DNA from: CAVQDV01 sp963711375
Lineage (GTDB): Bacteria; Pseudomonadota; Gammaproteobacteria; Coxiellales; Coxiellaceae
Assembly (NCBI GenBank): GCA_963711375.1
Contig: CAVQDV010000005.1
Location: 868,001-932,000, forward strand
Direction of reading: 5' to 3'
DNA length: 64,000 bases
Shown here: piece by piece, positions 34,501-42,853 of the stretch
Layout of the letters: each line of letters opens with the position of its first letter
Numbering within the stretch: the first letter of the stretch is position 1
Notes under the pieces: model-generated
The model's database searches: none
What the model was told of the DNA's origin: nothing
Seen by the model: only the letters and a program-made list of their open reading frames with translations
Program-made: the position numbers and the translations under genes

Positions 34501-36569
34501 AGCCCTGTTTGGGAATAATTTTCACGCGAACGTAAGGGGGCTTGCTGAATCAAGCGCCCCACAAATTCAGCTAAATAGATGGCCATATTATTGATATCAA
34601 CATCTGGAGTGGTCACTTCTGCATCTATTTTTACGGGTCCATTTTCTCTTGCTGGCGGTAAATTAATGGGCGGGCTATTGGGCATGTGAATAAATTTGTG
34701 TACTCCACCTTCTATCAGATCGCAGGAAAAAATATCACGCGCCTCTTCGCTTGCTGATTTTCTCTGAGATCTTTGTATTTCCTCGGGTTCGCCATCATTT
34801 TTTGATGCGGGGTACATTTTAATAACTTCTCTTGCCGGCCTTGAACTAGGTGCAAGATGAACGGTGAACATATGCTGATTGGCACTTGGAATATAGTCGT
34901 TTTTCTTTTCCTGATCAGCATAAGCACTGTGTTTATGTGCAGCTTGTAAATTCTTAACTCTTTGAACACGGTTGTACACTTCGTCGGACATCGGTGCTTG
35001 CTGCTCAACTAGCTCAACGTCAGGATCTCGATTTGAAGCCTCGTCCGCTTTTCGTTTTTCTTCAACATCATCCCGAAAAAATTCGACAGCTTCATGAGTT
35101 TCTTGATGAACTGGTACATAAGGAAATCGTTTACGCAGTGAACTTAAAGCTCTCGCAATCCCTTCAAAATCGTGCGCGTGAAATAAGATTAGCAATAAAT
35201 TAGAATGAAATTTAAAAAATTCTTTACATTCTGTTAAATTTTTTGGGTGACGCAAGGTACTATCCAGATGCGGGGCATGGGGATTATTCATAAACTCATC
35301 TAATTTCTCCAGATAATCCATGGGAAATTCTGCGCTTCGATCACCTCGGAAATATAAATATATTTGACTGGCCGAAATATAGGAGTAGCCCCCAAGATGA
35401 TAAAAACCAATACCCATCACCACCGCAATACTCCATATGGCTGCTTCAGAAGAGCCCCAATCGGCAGCCATTTCCATAAGTCTATCGCTAAAAAATAAAC
35501 CCGCACTGAGTCCCAATCCTACCAGTCGATGGTCAACTTTTTCAGCCGCCCAGTCGACCAGTTGTACAAAAGACCTTGTTGCAACGGGTAGAAAAGGACG
35601 TAGATAGGGAATTCCCATTGCCCACTTTCCAATTCGATGATCATCTGGGGATTCGGCTAAGGCCTCATAAAGTTCTTTAGCATGGTGACCATCTCCTTGA
35701 TTAAAGTCACGCATGTCAATTCGCGTGTCAGCTTTTGGAGGATTAGGCTTTACGATAAGAGTCTTTTTGTCGACATTGTTATTATCATTGTTGTTGTTTC
35801 GCTCAATATTTTTATTTTTTCGAATATCTGCTGCAACTTTGCTCATTTCAATTGGAATGTTAGGGCGAATATTATTATCATTGTTATTGTTATTGTTATT
35901 GTTTCCCTCAACACTCATATTTGTATTAGAATTCGCCGGAAAATTACTCGGAACATCAGGAATGTTTATGGCACCCTCGAAACTATTAACCTCCTGCATT
36001 TCGTTTACTTCATCTTTAAGACTATACAAGTCCAATTTGTCAAAAAGATCTCGACGTAGATGCAACAAGTCTTTTCTCTTGTTCGGATCCGATCCACGAC
36101 ATTCAAAATAATCCTGTCCACCTTTTTCTCTTAATGGTATTAGATTGCCCCCAGGATCGAGAGTCCAAATATAAAGCGTCCATCCTTCAACCAGTGCAAA
36201 AGCTCTTAAAACCCCTGGATGAGCCCAACTTTTTTCATTCTTGCAAACCTTAATATTGTACTTCACAAAAGCGATAAGAGTTCCAGGATGGCTGGCATAA
36301 GTGTTAATTGAATTTAAAATTGCAGCATGAGTGGCCTCGCGAGTCAAAATTTTCTTCTTCAGATACTTAAAGAATTCAGGTGTACCCAAAGCCTCTTTAA
36401 CAGCAGGCTGAAGTAAATGATTTAAGGCGATCACTTTTTCATTTAAGGCACTCAAAATAGACATAAAGGCATTTTTACGATTCGTATTAAATTCGACAAA
36501 GCCACCTTGGATGTCACCCTCTACTTTGAAACGTCCATACATTCCCCTAGACACAAATTTCGATCGCAT
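31536..36569 (-). CDS. Very large Asn-rich protein at the end of the type IVb pilus operon
   Basis: 1677 residues; ATG 36569 has a good TTAGGAG site and lies 9 nt after the last pilin gene. I recognise no family. Visible parts: an amino-terminal globular region (about 1-205; the stretch ALVEGWTLYIWTLDPGGNLIPL weakly recalls OTU folds, but no Cys/His pair is evident); two asparagine tracts (about residues 218-233 and 256-265) coded by AAT/AAC microsatellites; two hydrophobic segments (about 345-365 and 375-400); a cysteine cluster CCAGACCCAG near 695; and a long helical second half without clear repeats. No signal peptide. Its place at the end of the operon suggests a pilus-linked or pilus-exported protein, which is inference. 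Confidence 0.7.
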   Translation of the reverse strand: MRSKFVSRGMYGRFKVEGDIQGGFVEFNTNRKNAFMSILSALNEKVIALNHLLQPAVKEALGTPEFFKYLKKKILTREATHAAILNSINTYASHPGTLIAFVKYNIKVCKNEKSWAHPGVLRAFALVEGWTLYIWTLDPGGNLIPLREKGGQDYFECRGSDPNKRKDLLHLRRDLFDKLDLYSLKDEVNEMQEVNSFEGAINIPDVPSNFPANSNTNMSVEGNNNNNNNNDNNIRPNIPIEMSKVAADIRKNKNIERNNNNDNNNVDKKTLIVKPNPPKADTRIDMRDFNQGDGHHAKELYEALAESPDDHRIGKWAMGIPYLRPFLPVATRSFVQLVDWAAEKVDHRLVGLGLSAGLFFSDRLMEMAADWGSSEAAIWSIAVVMGIGFYHLGGYSYISASQIYLYFRGDRSAEFPMDYLEKLDEFMNNPHAPHLDSTLRHPKNLTECKEFFKFHSNLLLILFHAHDFEGIARALSSLRKRFPYVPVHQETHEAVEFFRDDVEEKRKADEASNRDPDVELVEQQAPMSDEVYNRVQRVKNLQAAHKHSAYADQEKKNDYIPSANQHMFTVHLAPSSRPAREVIKMYPASKNDGEPEEIQRSQRKSASEEARDIFSCDLIEGGVHKFIHMPNSPPINLPPARENGPVKIDAEVTTPDVDINNMAIYLAEFVGRLIQQAPLRSRENYSQTGLNKFCCAGACCCAGDTENLRRDLHVKLLEAVLKENPAHQQGGVVPFPHFNFVEEEREEYILIEDNHASVNADLPKPKKSDEYTPLLDDAKPVVILVESQEAPKKPYRLEKKHYRYPGVESDLHRRSLELLCLNDRPTGTKTVKWHDANYFRRCKETQFYIFMKLSVKSRVRFIFILLSGYEGGQLRALSFLKNEYLGKTSWNPVTWISEEGILQKSYDGKKYSKFMKNYVAYCKQETIDPLRVAQHIYVLTSLPDKRSEKHLRALFENEADLASEIILALMNPNAFQDFYLIHAMRLISENRVNAAAEVAIYKKLLERNELDCILKLQLASANRINSVANSRFTNDLRVSSFLINQENEALREATFQNLSVLLEGSRGNQHAAAFASNFIGIGEFHRFYKKGDLALLRKAFEENLNIEPEKLSRAISRLAFALMKSEVGRKEGRHFAREMQKKSLIVEIITDTLFNMPKNEKDNKDYISPFFEIGTQLIADGLWDDDHKDVFKRIFSCCIYPGSNFKNPNLRAPNLLDGLIHQFTFYDEIKKKCDNEIKLGNSENAQVLKDALKQHQWILYSLLQGLVETSLQTTGLDSLALMTALANKPFPRGFYFGLFRAIARLDINNEQKYRFLYQLMCAYNSDIDFSEEALWEGMNFSKALLSSKDGILFGEMWLFLACFRIDLVETSTRTFSIVNKMLRDHLAEMPINAPLYLMEIFCKMPKGYCDEHLRPIFFKQLFSRCEGFNYKAHSTGFLRAITIDGDPYKFSGFILKHILLPGEPIEVETKATAFRYAAMTIFTIYEELYTDCRDSNTRKNLRLYLLEKSRSKMDESQRIKIEISLDRMIGVLSQLHEALGEFEDVNEFIKRCARPKNLFRTLFCQMGFSEKIIAHVFLLLSCRLENKFRLEPSSEEDDAVSRLLGDFRNDEANDGENTFMGLRSPGLFQRAPSIESVSLESSDDDVKLGVVADPEDSAEYVIWEGENEDRQVLWGKK

Positions 36570-36578
36570 AACAGTCTC

Positions 36579-37571
36579 CTAAAACAATTTTTTTGTTTGA
36601 CTTGTATTTTTCATTTTGCACGAGGCCATATAACTTGCGCCAATGGTAGCCGTTTTAGCGTATTCGCCCGTTTGCAAAATATCCAGTGCTTTACAATCGG
36701 CATTCGTGCAGGTTTGAATTTGCAAATCGATTTGACAGGTCTCTTGGCCATTGCTGATGCTACAAGAATTATAATTCGCCGTTGCTTTCGAGCGCATAAA
36801 ACTATAGCCTTGTAGTTTCCAGCTTATTTTCTGATTCATCCCTGGCATTGTAATAAAATTCGGTGTTACGATTATTTTTGTATCATAATTCGAAGGGCAT
36901 GCCGGAAATGTGATTGAAAAAATTTCCGTTTGATCTTGAACCGGAAGAAGCTTGCAATTCTCCCTGTCGGGCACTTGATCTGCTTCATATCCTGTTGCGC
37001 AATTTCCAAGACCTGCAATATATATTTGTGCACTTAAATCGGTATTGGTATTGGCGGAGATTTCGGTTCTAACAAAACAGGGCTGATCGGTTTCGCAATC
37101 GTGGCTGCTATCATTATTCGGATCGCCGGTGATTATCGCGTTGGGTAAATGTGCGGCTAGGCGTTTGGCTAAATTGCTGTCGTTGTCGGGGACTTGGAGC
37201 GCAACGGAAAATAATTGCTTGTTTATTCCTTTTGCTCGCCAGCAATAATAATAGCCGAAACTACTTTGTGCTTGTGCGTTTGGTAAATAGTGTTGGACGA
37301 AATCCGAATTTGGGTCAGGTGTGCAGGTTCCTCCTGAATTATCTTTTGGCCATTTTCCATTGTTAGTATTGTAGGTTATTGCGGCTTGAAGCACTTGCTC
37401 GATTTCGAAGGAGGCTTTATTGATGCGCGCATTTTCGGCGTGTTGGCGTAAAGTTAAGACGGCGAATCCTAGCATGATTATTAATAATGTTAGGACGAGC
37501 AAGAGTTCGATTAAGGTGAAACCCTCCCCTTGCGGGAGAGGAGTTTTTAAATTCATCTTCACATTATTCAT
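36579..37571 (-). CDS. Minor pilin with REP-derived leader
   Basis: A 330-residue prepilin-like protein. The leader is MNNVKMNLKTPLPQGEG, cleaved before FTLIELLLVLTLLIIM (Glu at +5). The segment TPLPQGEG comes from a REP palindrome at 37522-37543, so the leader glycine itself belongs to the repeat. The mature part carries many cysteines (CTPD, YYYCW, DCET, NCATGY, NCKL and near the end TCTNADCKAL, ASCKMK) and could be a large tip pilin of the PilV kind. It overlaps nothing but begins directly after the stop of the next pilin upstream (TAAATG). Confidence 0.82.
   Translation of the reverse strand: MNNVKMNLKTPLPQGEGFTLIELLLVLTLLIIMLGFAVLTLRQHAENARINKASFEIEQVLQAAITYNTNNGKWPKDNSGGTCTPDPNSDFVQHYLPNAQAQSSFGYYYCWRAKGINKQLFSVALQVPDNDSNLAKRLAAHLPNAIITGDPNNDSSHDCETDQPCFVRTEISANTNTDLSAQIYIAGLGNCATGYEADQVPDRENCKLLPVQDQTEIFSITFPACPSNYDTKIIVTPNFITMPGMNQKISWKLQGYSFMRSKATANYNSCSISNGQETCQIDLQIQTCTNADCKALDILQTGEYAKTATIGASYMASCKMKNTSQTKKLF
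37522..37543. repeat. REP palindrome forming a prepilin leader
   Basis: CCCTCCCCTTGCGGGAGAGG, the REP core also seen at 25196-25240, is in frame in the pilin gene and codes for PLPQGEG. Confidence 0.85.
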
Positions 37572-38174
37572 TTATCCCACCACACAATTTGAAGCGGAAA
37601 TATTTTTGAGATTGATATCTTCTGTTTCAGACAATTTATTTTGCTCCCGACGAAATTCATTGGCGCTCGCTTGCAAAATCCAAATTTCATTTCCTTCTTC
37701 CGCCAAACCCTGTCCTGGAAAATTTTTCCAAATTAAATGATTATTTTCGTAGCGGGCATTAAATAAATTCGCCAACGCCACGATTTTCTTAGTGGAAAAA
37801 TGCTTATTCATGTCCGCCATAACTAGCAATTCGTAAATGGGTTTCCCGCCCATCATCTGACTAGTGTTTTCAATTTTTACATGGTAGGCATCAACAACGG
37901 GTGGCCGGCTCATTCCGTCTTTTAAGTTCGGGTCCCCTAAGTCTGAAATTTTGGGCTCTAAATCCGTGCTGGCATAAATTCCGTTGCGAAAACAACCGAC
38001 GCTTTCAAAATGACGATCGAGCGCTAGCATCAGTTCTGTTTCATCGCTGGAAATTCCGTAATAATTGACTTCCTCCTGATAAATCCAATAGCGTCGCAGG
38101 CCGATCAGCAAAATGCCTGCGATCACAACAATCACTAACAAAAGTTCTAGTAGAGAAAAACCTTTTGCGCGCAT
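37572..38174 (-). CDS. Type IVb pseudopilin
   Basis: A 200-residue protein with the short leader MRAKG before FSLLELLLVIVVIAGILLIG (Glu at +5), the type 3 signal. AGGGAGATGG precedes the start. The remainder has a single pair of distant cysteines (SVGCFRNG and SNCVVG at the end), fitting a pilin disulfide loop. It sits between two other pilin genes in the operon. Confidence 0.83.
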   Translation of the reverse strand: MRAKGFSLLELLLVIVVIAGILLIGLRRYWIYQEEVNYYGISSDETELMLALDRHFESVGCFRNGIYASTDLEPKISDLGDPNLKDGMSRPPVVDAYHVKIENTSQMMGGKPIYELLVMADMNKHFSTKKIVALANLFNARYENNHLIWKNFPGQGLAEEGNEIWILQASANEFRREQNKLSETEDINLKNISASNCVVG

Positions 38175-38213
38175 TTGAAAGCCATCTCCCTAAGCCGCTT
38201 CATAGGATCAACG

Positions 38214-38666
38214 TCAACTGAAACTGAGAGAAAATTTGCCGCTGCCATCACATATAGCGGCTGGATAACTATTATTAAGCTGCACGCAGTCATTATTATC
38301 TGGTAAAGGAGTAGCAATTGTGACAGCGGCTAAAACACTCGCAGGATCAATGGTCATGGTAATTTCTTGCCCCCAGGGATTATAGAGAACCCCGGCGGTT
38401 GTCAAACTGTTCGACAGGGTGAGCTCACCTTCATCTACCAAGGTTTTAATTGAAAGATTGCTCGTATATTGAGGATTTCGCCCTTTCCACGAATTAACCG
38501 CGGCAATTAATGAGCCAATATCTTGGCGCGTTGTATTTATTCGATTATTATTTTCTGCCACGAAAAAATATCTTACCGCCATGACTAAAATAATCGCGAT
38601 GATCGTTAATGATAAGAGCACTTCTAATAAGCTGATCCCTTTTTGAAAATTCTTTTTTACTTTCAT
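38214..38666 (-). CDS. pilS: Type IVb pilin, probably major subunit
   Basis: A 150-residue prepilin: leader MKVKKNFQKG then ISLLEVLLSLTIIAIILV (Glu at +5). An AAGGAG site precedes the ATG. The globular part has YNPWGQEITM and two C-terminal cysteines (NNDCVQL, AAICDGSG), a typical pilin D-region disulfide. Homology to the orphan pilin at 18899-19345 is clear (VRYFFVAENN; NPWG.EIT). As in R64, it follows the inner-membrane protein gene directly, so it is probably the PilS equivalent. Confidence 0.85.
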   Translation of the reverse strand: MKVKKNFQKGISLLEVLLSLTIIAIILVMAVRYFFVAENNNRINTTRQDIGSLIAAVNSWKGRNPQYTSNLSIKTLVDEGELTLSNSLTTAGVLYNPWGQEITMTIDPASVLAAVTIATPLPDNNDCVQLNNSYPAAICDGSGKFSLSFS

Positions 38667-38684
38667 TTTTTTCTCCTTAAAAAA

Positions 38685-39719
38685 TTACCCGGCCAAAATA
38701 CTGCCGATCGAATAAATTCCTAATACCACCATAGCGGCAATAAACGCGCCGCCGATTAGCATCATTCCTGCCAATACTTTTCCGAGATTATTAATCGCCT
38801 TGATATTTCGTTTATTCGCTTGTCGACCTAAACTCATTAAGGCTTGCTCGAAATTTTTTCCGCGAGTGACGACGCGTAATCTTATAAGATCATTACGATC
38901 AATTAAATCCGTATTTAATACTTCGGCAATATTTTCTTGCCCAGAACTTAATCGCGCTTCCATTTGCAATAAGTGCCACGATAAATATGGCGAGGACTCA
39001 TTATGCATCACGCTCAGTGCTTGTTTCAATACAATTCCGTTAGAAATTAATAAACCGAGTGTTTCCATAAATCGTGCCGCTACTATATCACGATATAATG
39101 ACAATAAGGGAAAACTATCAAAAAGTCTTCGCGGGTCTCCCGTTAAGCTTTTAAAAATTCTCTGAATCACAAATACGACTGCAATTAACATCATTAAAAG
39201 CAACCACCACCAGCGCTCCACTAAAACGGCTAAAAAATAGAGATTCCTTCCAGTTTCTGGCCATAAATATACGGGTTTTATTTGCGCAAAATTAAGCAGA
39301 ACTGAATTTTTAATAAACACAACAACGATTAAAGCGAGCACTATAACGCAGCTTGGATAAATCAAAGAATTAACCACAACAGAAAGTGCGCTCGTTTGTT
39401 CGGAAAATGAATTCAGTGCTCCACGCAAACTTCCAGGCAAATTTCCACCATTTTCTCCGGCGCGCACCACTTCAACAATCGCGTGATTAAAAAAACCTTG
39501 CATGCCGTCAGCCAATAATTGACCTTGAGCTAAATAACTTCCAATATGCAGAGCTACTTTTTTGTTTACGCCTTCGGAAATTTCGGCGATGGCTTCGATG
39601 GCTTGACCCACTGGCACGCCATCATCTACTAGGGAACATAGATCTTCCAAAAATGTCACTTGTTTACGGCGTGTAAATTGTAAGTGCGTGAGCCAATCCT
39701 GTGGGACAATATTTCTCAT
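38685..39719 (-). CDS. pilR: Type IVb pilus inner-membrane platform PilR
   Basis: A 344-residue GspF/PilC-family protein with two T2SF repeats (about 15-130 and 200-310) and three membrane helices (VVNSLIYPSCVIVLALIVVVF, WWWLLLMMLIAVVFVIQ, MMLIGGAFIAAMVVLGIYS). It anchors the assembly ATPase and pulls pilins from the membrane. Its ATG overlaps the pilQ stop by 4 nt, so translation is coupled. Confidence 0.92.
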   Translation of the reverse strand: MRNIVPQDWLTHLQFTRRKQVTFLEDLCSLVDDGVPVGQAIEAIAEISEGVNKKVALHIGSYLAQGQLLADGMQGFFNHAIVEVVRAGENGGNLPGSLRGALNSFSEQTSALSVVVNSLIYPSCVIVLALIVVVFIKNSVLLNFAQIKPVYLWPETGRNLYFLAVLVERWWWLLLMMLIAVVFVIQRIFKSLTGDPRRLFDSFPLLSLYRDIVAARFMETLGLLISNGIVLKQALSVMHNESSPYLSWHLLQMEARLSSGQENIAEVLNTDLIDRNDLIRLRVVTRGKNFEQALMSLGRQANKRNIKAINNLGKVLAGMMLIGGAFIAAMVVLGIYSIGSILAG

Positions 39720-41227
39720 GAAAAATACCCTACTAGACGTTCGGCGTCAGTGGGGTCGCAATTTCCTTGCGCCACGAGTTTTAAAATTTGGTCTTTATAA
39801 GTGGGAATTTTTTTCTCATTCAAATAATTTTTCCAGCCAACTAAATTTTGGCTATGAATAAAATCCCGATCTTTTTCGTCAAGCCAAATGATTTCGGAAA
39901 CCACTTGACGGGTGCTGATGCCTAAATTCAAACAACGCTGACAAGCCTCTCCCCTTAAATGAATATTGCTGACATCGGGAAGCAAGCGCTGCCATCTCGT
40001 TATTAAATTTTGATCTTTGCTTAGCGTTAAGGGAATTTTGCATGATTCGCATAAAATGGGTGCCAAACGCTGACAAATTAAACACAAGAGTAAATTTGGG
40101 CTTGCCAAAACGGAACTTGAAATTCCCAAATCCATCATGCGCGGAATAATGCCCATCGCGGTGTTGCTGTGGAGCGTAGAAAATACTAAATGGCCTGTCA
40201 TCGCGGCACGAATCATCACTTGAACGGTATCTTCATCACGCATTTCACCGAGCACGACAACATCGGGATCCATTCTTAAAACCGTGCGTGCCATGGAAGC
40301 AAAACTGCGATCATAATGATCAGTATTTACCGGCACTTGCGTGGCGGAATAAATTAATTTTTCGACGGGATCTTCAATGGTATAAACTTTTCGTTTATCA
40401 GAAACCAAGCGCATGCAACTGGCGAGTGTGGTAGTTTTCCCAGAGCCGGTTGGGCCAGCCAAAATGACGGCACCCGCGGACATAGTCACGGCTTTATTAA
40501 TCATTTCAATTTGCTGGGGTTCGTAACCTAAACTTTCTAGCGCAAATACTTTTTCATCAGCGGTTGTAAATAGACGCATGACGACATCGAAGCCCCCATG
40601 AGCGGGCAAACTGGATAAACGCAAACGCACGATACGATTTTCAATTTGCAAAGGCATGGAAGCACTTTGCGGAATCAGGGGATTAAAATGAGTAACTGAG
40701 TGATCAGTTTCTTTATTAAATGCTACAGAAGCAATTTCGCGCGCAAGCCTTGGCAACCATTGCGCGTGTAAAAATAATTCGCCGTGTTTTCGAAATCGAA
40801 TACGAGCGGTATCCGAACGCACCTCAATATGAATATCGGTTGCTTCTACATCTAGGGCTTCTTTTACGAGCATTCTTAATCGTTGTTGCTGAGTGCTTAC
40901 CGCTAATGTTTCGGTGCTATGATCCCGTACTTCTTCTGCATTGGCGAGGAGTATAGAAATGAGTTCACTGCTGGCGGGATAAATAAGGCCGGCGGTAATG
41001 CCTTTATTGATCATGACTATTTTACAATTTTGCACCACGCGCGAGGCTGGGTCGCCACATAAAATGCTACCATTTTGTAATACAACGATTGAAGTTTGAT
41101 TTCGACACCAGGCGAGCATTTCTGGCATTGCGCGATCATTTGGATTTAAATCCGATTGACTGGCGAGAATTTTACTTCTCCCCAGGTTTGCGTATTCTCG
41201 CAAAATAGTGTGCTCTTGATGCTCCAT
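39716..41227 (-). CDS. pilQ: Type IVb pilus assembly ATPase PilQ
   Basis: A 503-residue GspE/PilB-family ATPase: Walker A GPTGSGKTTT, Asp box (TIEDPVE), Walker B LGEMRDEDT and His box GHLVFSTLHSN, followed by zinc-binding cysteine pairs (CESCKI and CQRC). It powers pilus extension in the type IVb system. It is the first gene of the operon pilQ-pilR-pilS-pilin-pilin-large protein. Confidence 0.94.
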   Translation of the reverse strand: MEHQEHTILREYANLGRSKILASQSDLNPNDRAMPEMLAWCRNQTSIVVLQNGSILCGDPASRVVQNCKIVMINKGITAGLIYPASSELISILLANAEEVRDHSTETLAVSTQQQRLRMLVKEALDVEATDIHIEVRSDTARIRFRKHGELFLHAQWLPRLAREIASVAFNKETDHSVTHFNPLIPQSASMPLQIENRIVRLRLSSLPAHGGFDVVMRLFTTADEKVFALESLGYEPQQIEMINKAVTMSAGAVILAGPTGSGKTTTLASCMRLVSDKRKVYTIEDPVEKLIYSATQVPVNTDHYDRSFASMARTVLRMDPDVVVLGEMRDEDTVQVMIRAAMTGHLVFSTLHSNTAMGIIPRMMDLGISSSVLASPNLLLCLICQRLAPILCESCKIPLTLSKDQNLITRWQRLLPDVSNIHLRGEACQRCLNLGISTRQVVSEIIWLDEKDRDFIHSQNLVGWKNYLNEKKIPTYKDQILKLVAQGNCDPTDAERLVGYFS

Positions 41228-41314
41228 CCTCAGTCCTTCTATCCCTGACAGAATTTGATATAGGAGACTATATAAGATCTAAACTTACTGTCAACATAAT
41301 TCGGGAATTTTACT

Positions 41315-41342
41315 AGCAATTCCCGCTAAAGCGGGAACTCCT
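41315..41342. repeat. Dispersed palindromic repeat, second copy
   Basis: AGCAATTCCCGCT and AGCGGGAACT arms around AA. The same family as 9029-9058 and 50966-50995; here it lies between pilQ and its upstream neighbour. Confidence 0.7.
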
Positions 41343-41348
41343 GAAATT

Positions 41349-41897
41349 TTACTCAGCGCCGACTTGAAGTTTTTCTTGGTAATTTTCTAAAATTGGCGAA
41401 TAAAATTGTTCGTTTAACATGCGCTGACGCTCTAAATTATGTTTGTGCAGCAGGCGTTGTTCTTGCGAACCGTAGCTTGCAATCACTTCATTGCAGGCGG
41501 CCAATTTTTGGGCGATCGTTTCATTGAGCCGATTTTCAGGCAAATTAACGAGCTGGATAGCCTGGATTAATGCCTTCGAAGCGCGCTGAGCGCGATGAAC
41601 CACTTCATTGCTATCAACCTCATAATTGTCTAAAAATTCTTTTAGAAATTCCGCAAACATCGTGATGCCCGAATAGGAATAATATCCTTGATCAGGGACT
41701 CTCATGTTTTGCTCGATATCGGCAATAATCGCGCGCGCTACTTTGTAGAGCGAGAGATCGTTTCTAAAATTTGAAGGATCTTTTAGATTTAATTGGGACA
41801 ATTTATTCTGGCGTTCTGCTTGCGACAAATATCGACGCAACAACATACGGTAATCACTAATTGCCTTTGCAATGGTATCAAAAAATATACTTGTCAT
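41349..41897 (-). CDS. Hypothetical all-helical protein upstream of pilQ
   Basis: 182 residues without signal peptide or membrane helix. It is charged and helical (for example LLRRYLSQAERQNKLSQL and QRLLHKHNLERQRMLNEQF), with possible coiled coils at the end. I do not recognise a family. It is on the same strand as the pilus operon, 121 nt upstream of pilQ with a palindromic repeat between them, so a link to the pilus is uncertain. Confidence 0.6.
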   Translation of the reverse strand: MTSIFFDTIAKAISDYRMLLRRYLSQAERQNKLSQLNLKDPSNFRNDLSLYKVARAIIADIEQNMRVPDQGYYSYSGITMFAEFLKEFLDNYEVDSNEVVHRAQRASKALIQAIQLVNLPENRLNETIAQKLAACNEVIASYGSQEQRLLHKHNLERQRMLNEQFYSPILENYQEKLQVGAE

Positions 41898-42012
41898 TTC
41901 GTTTTACCCTTCCGTGTTCCTCTTCGTTTTTCCTAACTTACATTGAGGTCAGTTGAAGCTAGTATACCTAACAAAGCTTAACGAAATCTTAAATCCCCGA
42001 AAAATTTTTATA

Positions 42013-42040
42013 TCACCCTCACCCCTCGCTGGAGAGGGCC
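42013..42040. repeat. Partial REP sequence
   Basis: ATCACCCTCACCCCTCGCTGGAGAGGG-like sequence (split here: CCCTCACCCCTCGC and GGAGAGGG) is a degenerate relative of the REP at 25196-25240, upstream of the L,D-transpeptidase gene. Confidence 0.5.
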
Positions 42041-42118
42041 AGCTCCTGAATATTACTTAGGACTTTCTAAGGCACCATCAGTGGAGATATAATGACTTAT
42101 CACAGCAAGGAAGTACCA

Positions 42119-42832
42119 ATGAAAATGCTCAAACTATCAATAACTTTACTTTTCTTACTTTTTTTTAGCAGCCAATTAGCCTTTGCGGAAACCAACGAGG
42201 AAGGCGGAGTGCCCAAGTATTATGGTAAAGAGCTTTGCAGTTACGAAGGTTTCACCTGTCGAAAGGTTAAAAAAGGCGATACCTGGAAAAAACTTTTCCC
42301 TAACGAACGAGAACGCGAGCTAGTCAAAAGGCTTAATCGCACCAACATGGCCCTCAACTTACGAAGCTGGATAGTGGTTCCTGATAATGTTAAGGATTTG
42401 GACATCATGGATCTCTCCCCCTTCCCAGCGAAAGTAAACCCTCCTGGCAACAAGCTCATTGTCGTCAACCTAAAAGTTCATGCTTTTGGCGCCTATGATG
42501 CAGAAGGGAATCTTGTACATTGGGGACCGGTTTCCGGCGGGCACGACTGGTGCGCCGACATTGATGGCCCCTGCAATACCAAAATGGGTTCCTTTAAGAT
42601 TATTGATCGCCAAGGTGAGCGATGCAAATCCTCGGCCTACCCGGTGGAAACAAGCGGTGGAGCACCGATGCCTTATTGCATGCACTTCTATCGAGGCTTT
42701 GCACTTCACGCCTCCAACGAGCTGCCAGGCTTTCATGCCAGCCATGGCTGTCTACGCTTATTCTTTGAAGATGCCAAGTGGCTAAATCAGCACTTTGTAA
42801 CCATTGGCACCTTAGTGATTGTGATGCGATAG
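42119..42832 (+). CDS. Periplasmic L,D-transpeptidase (YkuD domain)
   Basis: A 237-residue protein from ATG 42119, chosen for its AAGGAAG site; the ATG at 42092 would place nine extra residues before a clear signal peptide (MKMLKLSITLLFLLFFSSQLAFA). A LysM-like portion (CRKVKKGDTWKKLFP...LNRTNMALNLRSWIVVP) is followed by a YkuD domain (NKLIVVNLKVHAFGAYD) with catalytic motif HASHGCLRL, H209 and C211. Such enzymes make 3-3 peptidoglycan crosslinks or attach proteins to the wall. Four cysteines outside the active site may form disulfides. Confidence 0.92.
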   Translation: MKMLKLSITLLFLLFFSSQLAFAETNEEGGVPKYYGKELCSYEGFTCRKVKKGDTWKKLFPNERERELVKRLNRTNMALNLRSWIVVPDNVKDLDIMDLSPFPAKVNPPGNKLIVVNLKVHAFGAYDAEGNLVHWGPVSGGHDWCADIDGPCNTKMGSFKIIDRQGERCKSSAYPVETSGGAPMPYCMHFYRGFALHASNELPGFHASHGCLRLFFEDAKWLNQHFVTIGTLVIVMR

Positions 42833-42836
42833 CGCT

Positions 42837-42842
42837 TATAAT
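42837..42842 (+). promoter_or_regulatory. Possible -10 element of ubiC
   Basis: TATAAT ends 11 nt before the ubiC ATG. If used, the transcript would be leaderless or nearly so; no ribosome site is visible before the ATG. Confidence 0.35.
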
Positions 42843-42853
42843 ACACTGCACAC

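Noticed and set aside
35777..35915. Short tandem triplets that could be mistaken for a CRISPR-like array
   Set aside because: Trinucleotide microsatellite within a coding frame, with no spacers or regular repeat length.
35682..36111. Two open frames opposite the large Asn-rich gene with poly-Ile/Val and poly-Leu/Ser stretches
   Set aside because: They are antisense readings of the AAT/AAC microsatellite of the real gene on the other strand.
36200..36569. OTU-type deubiquitinase at the start of the large protein
   Set aside because: Only one segment recalls OTU folds and no catalytic Cys/His pair can be placed.
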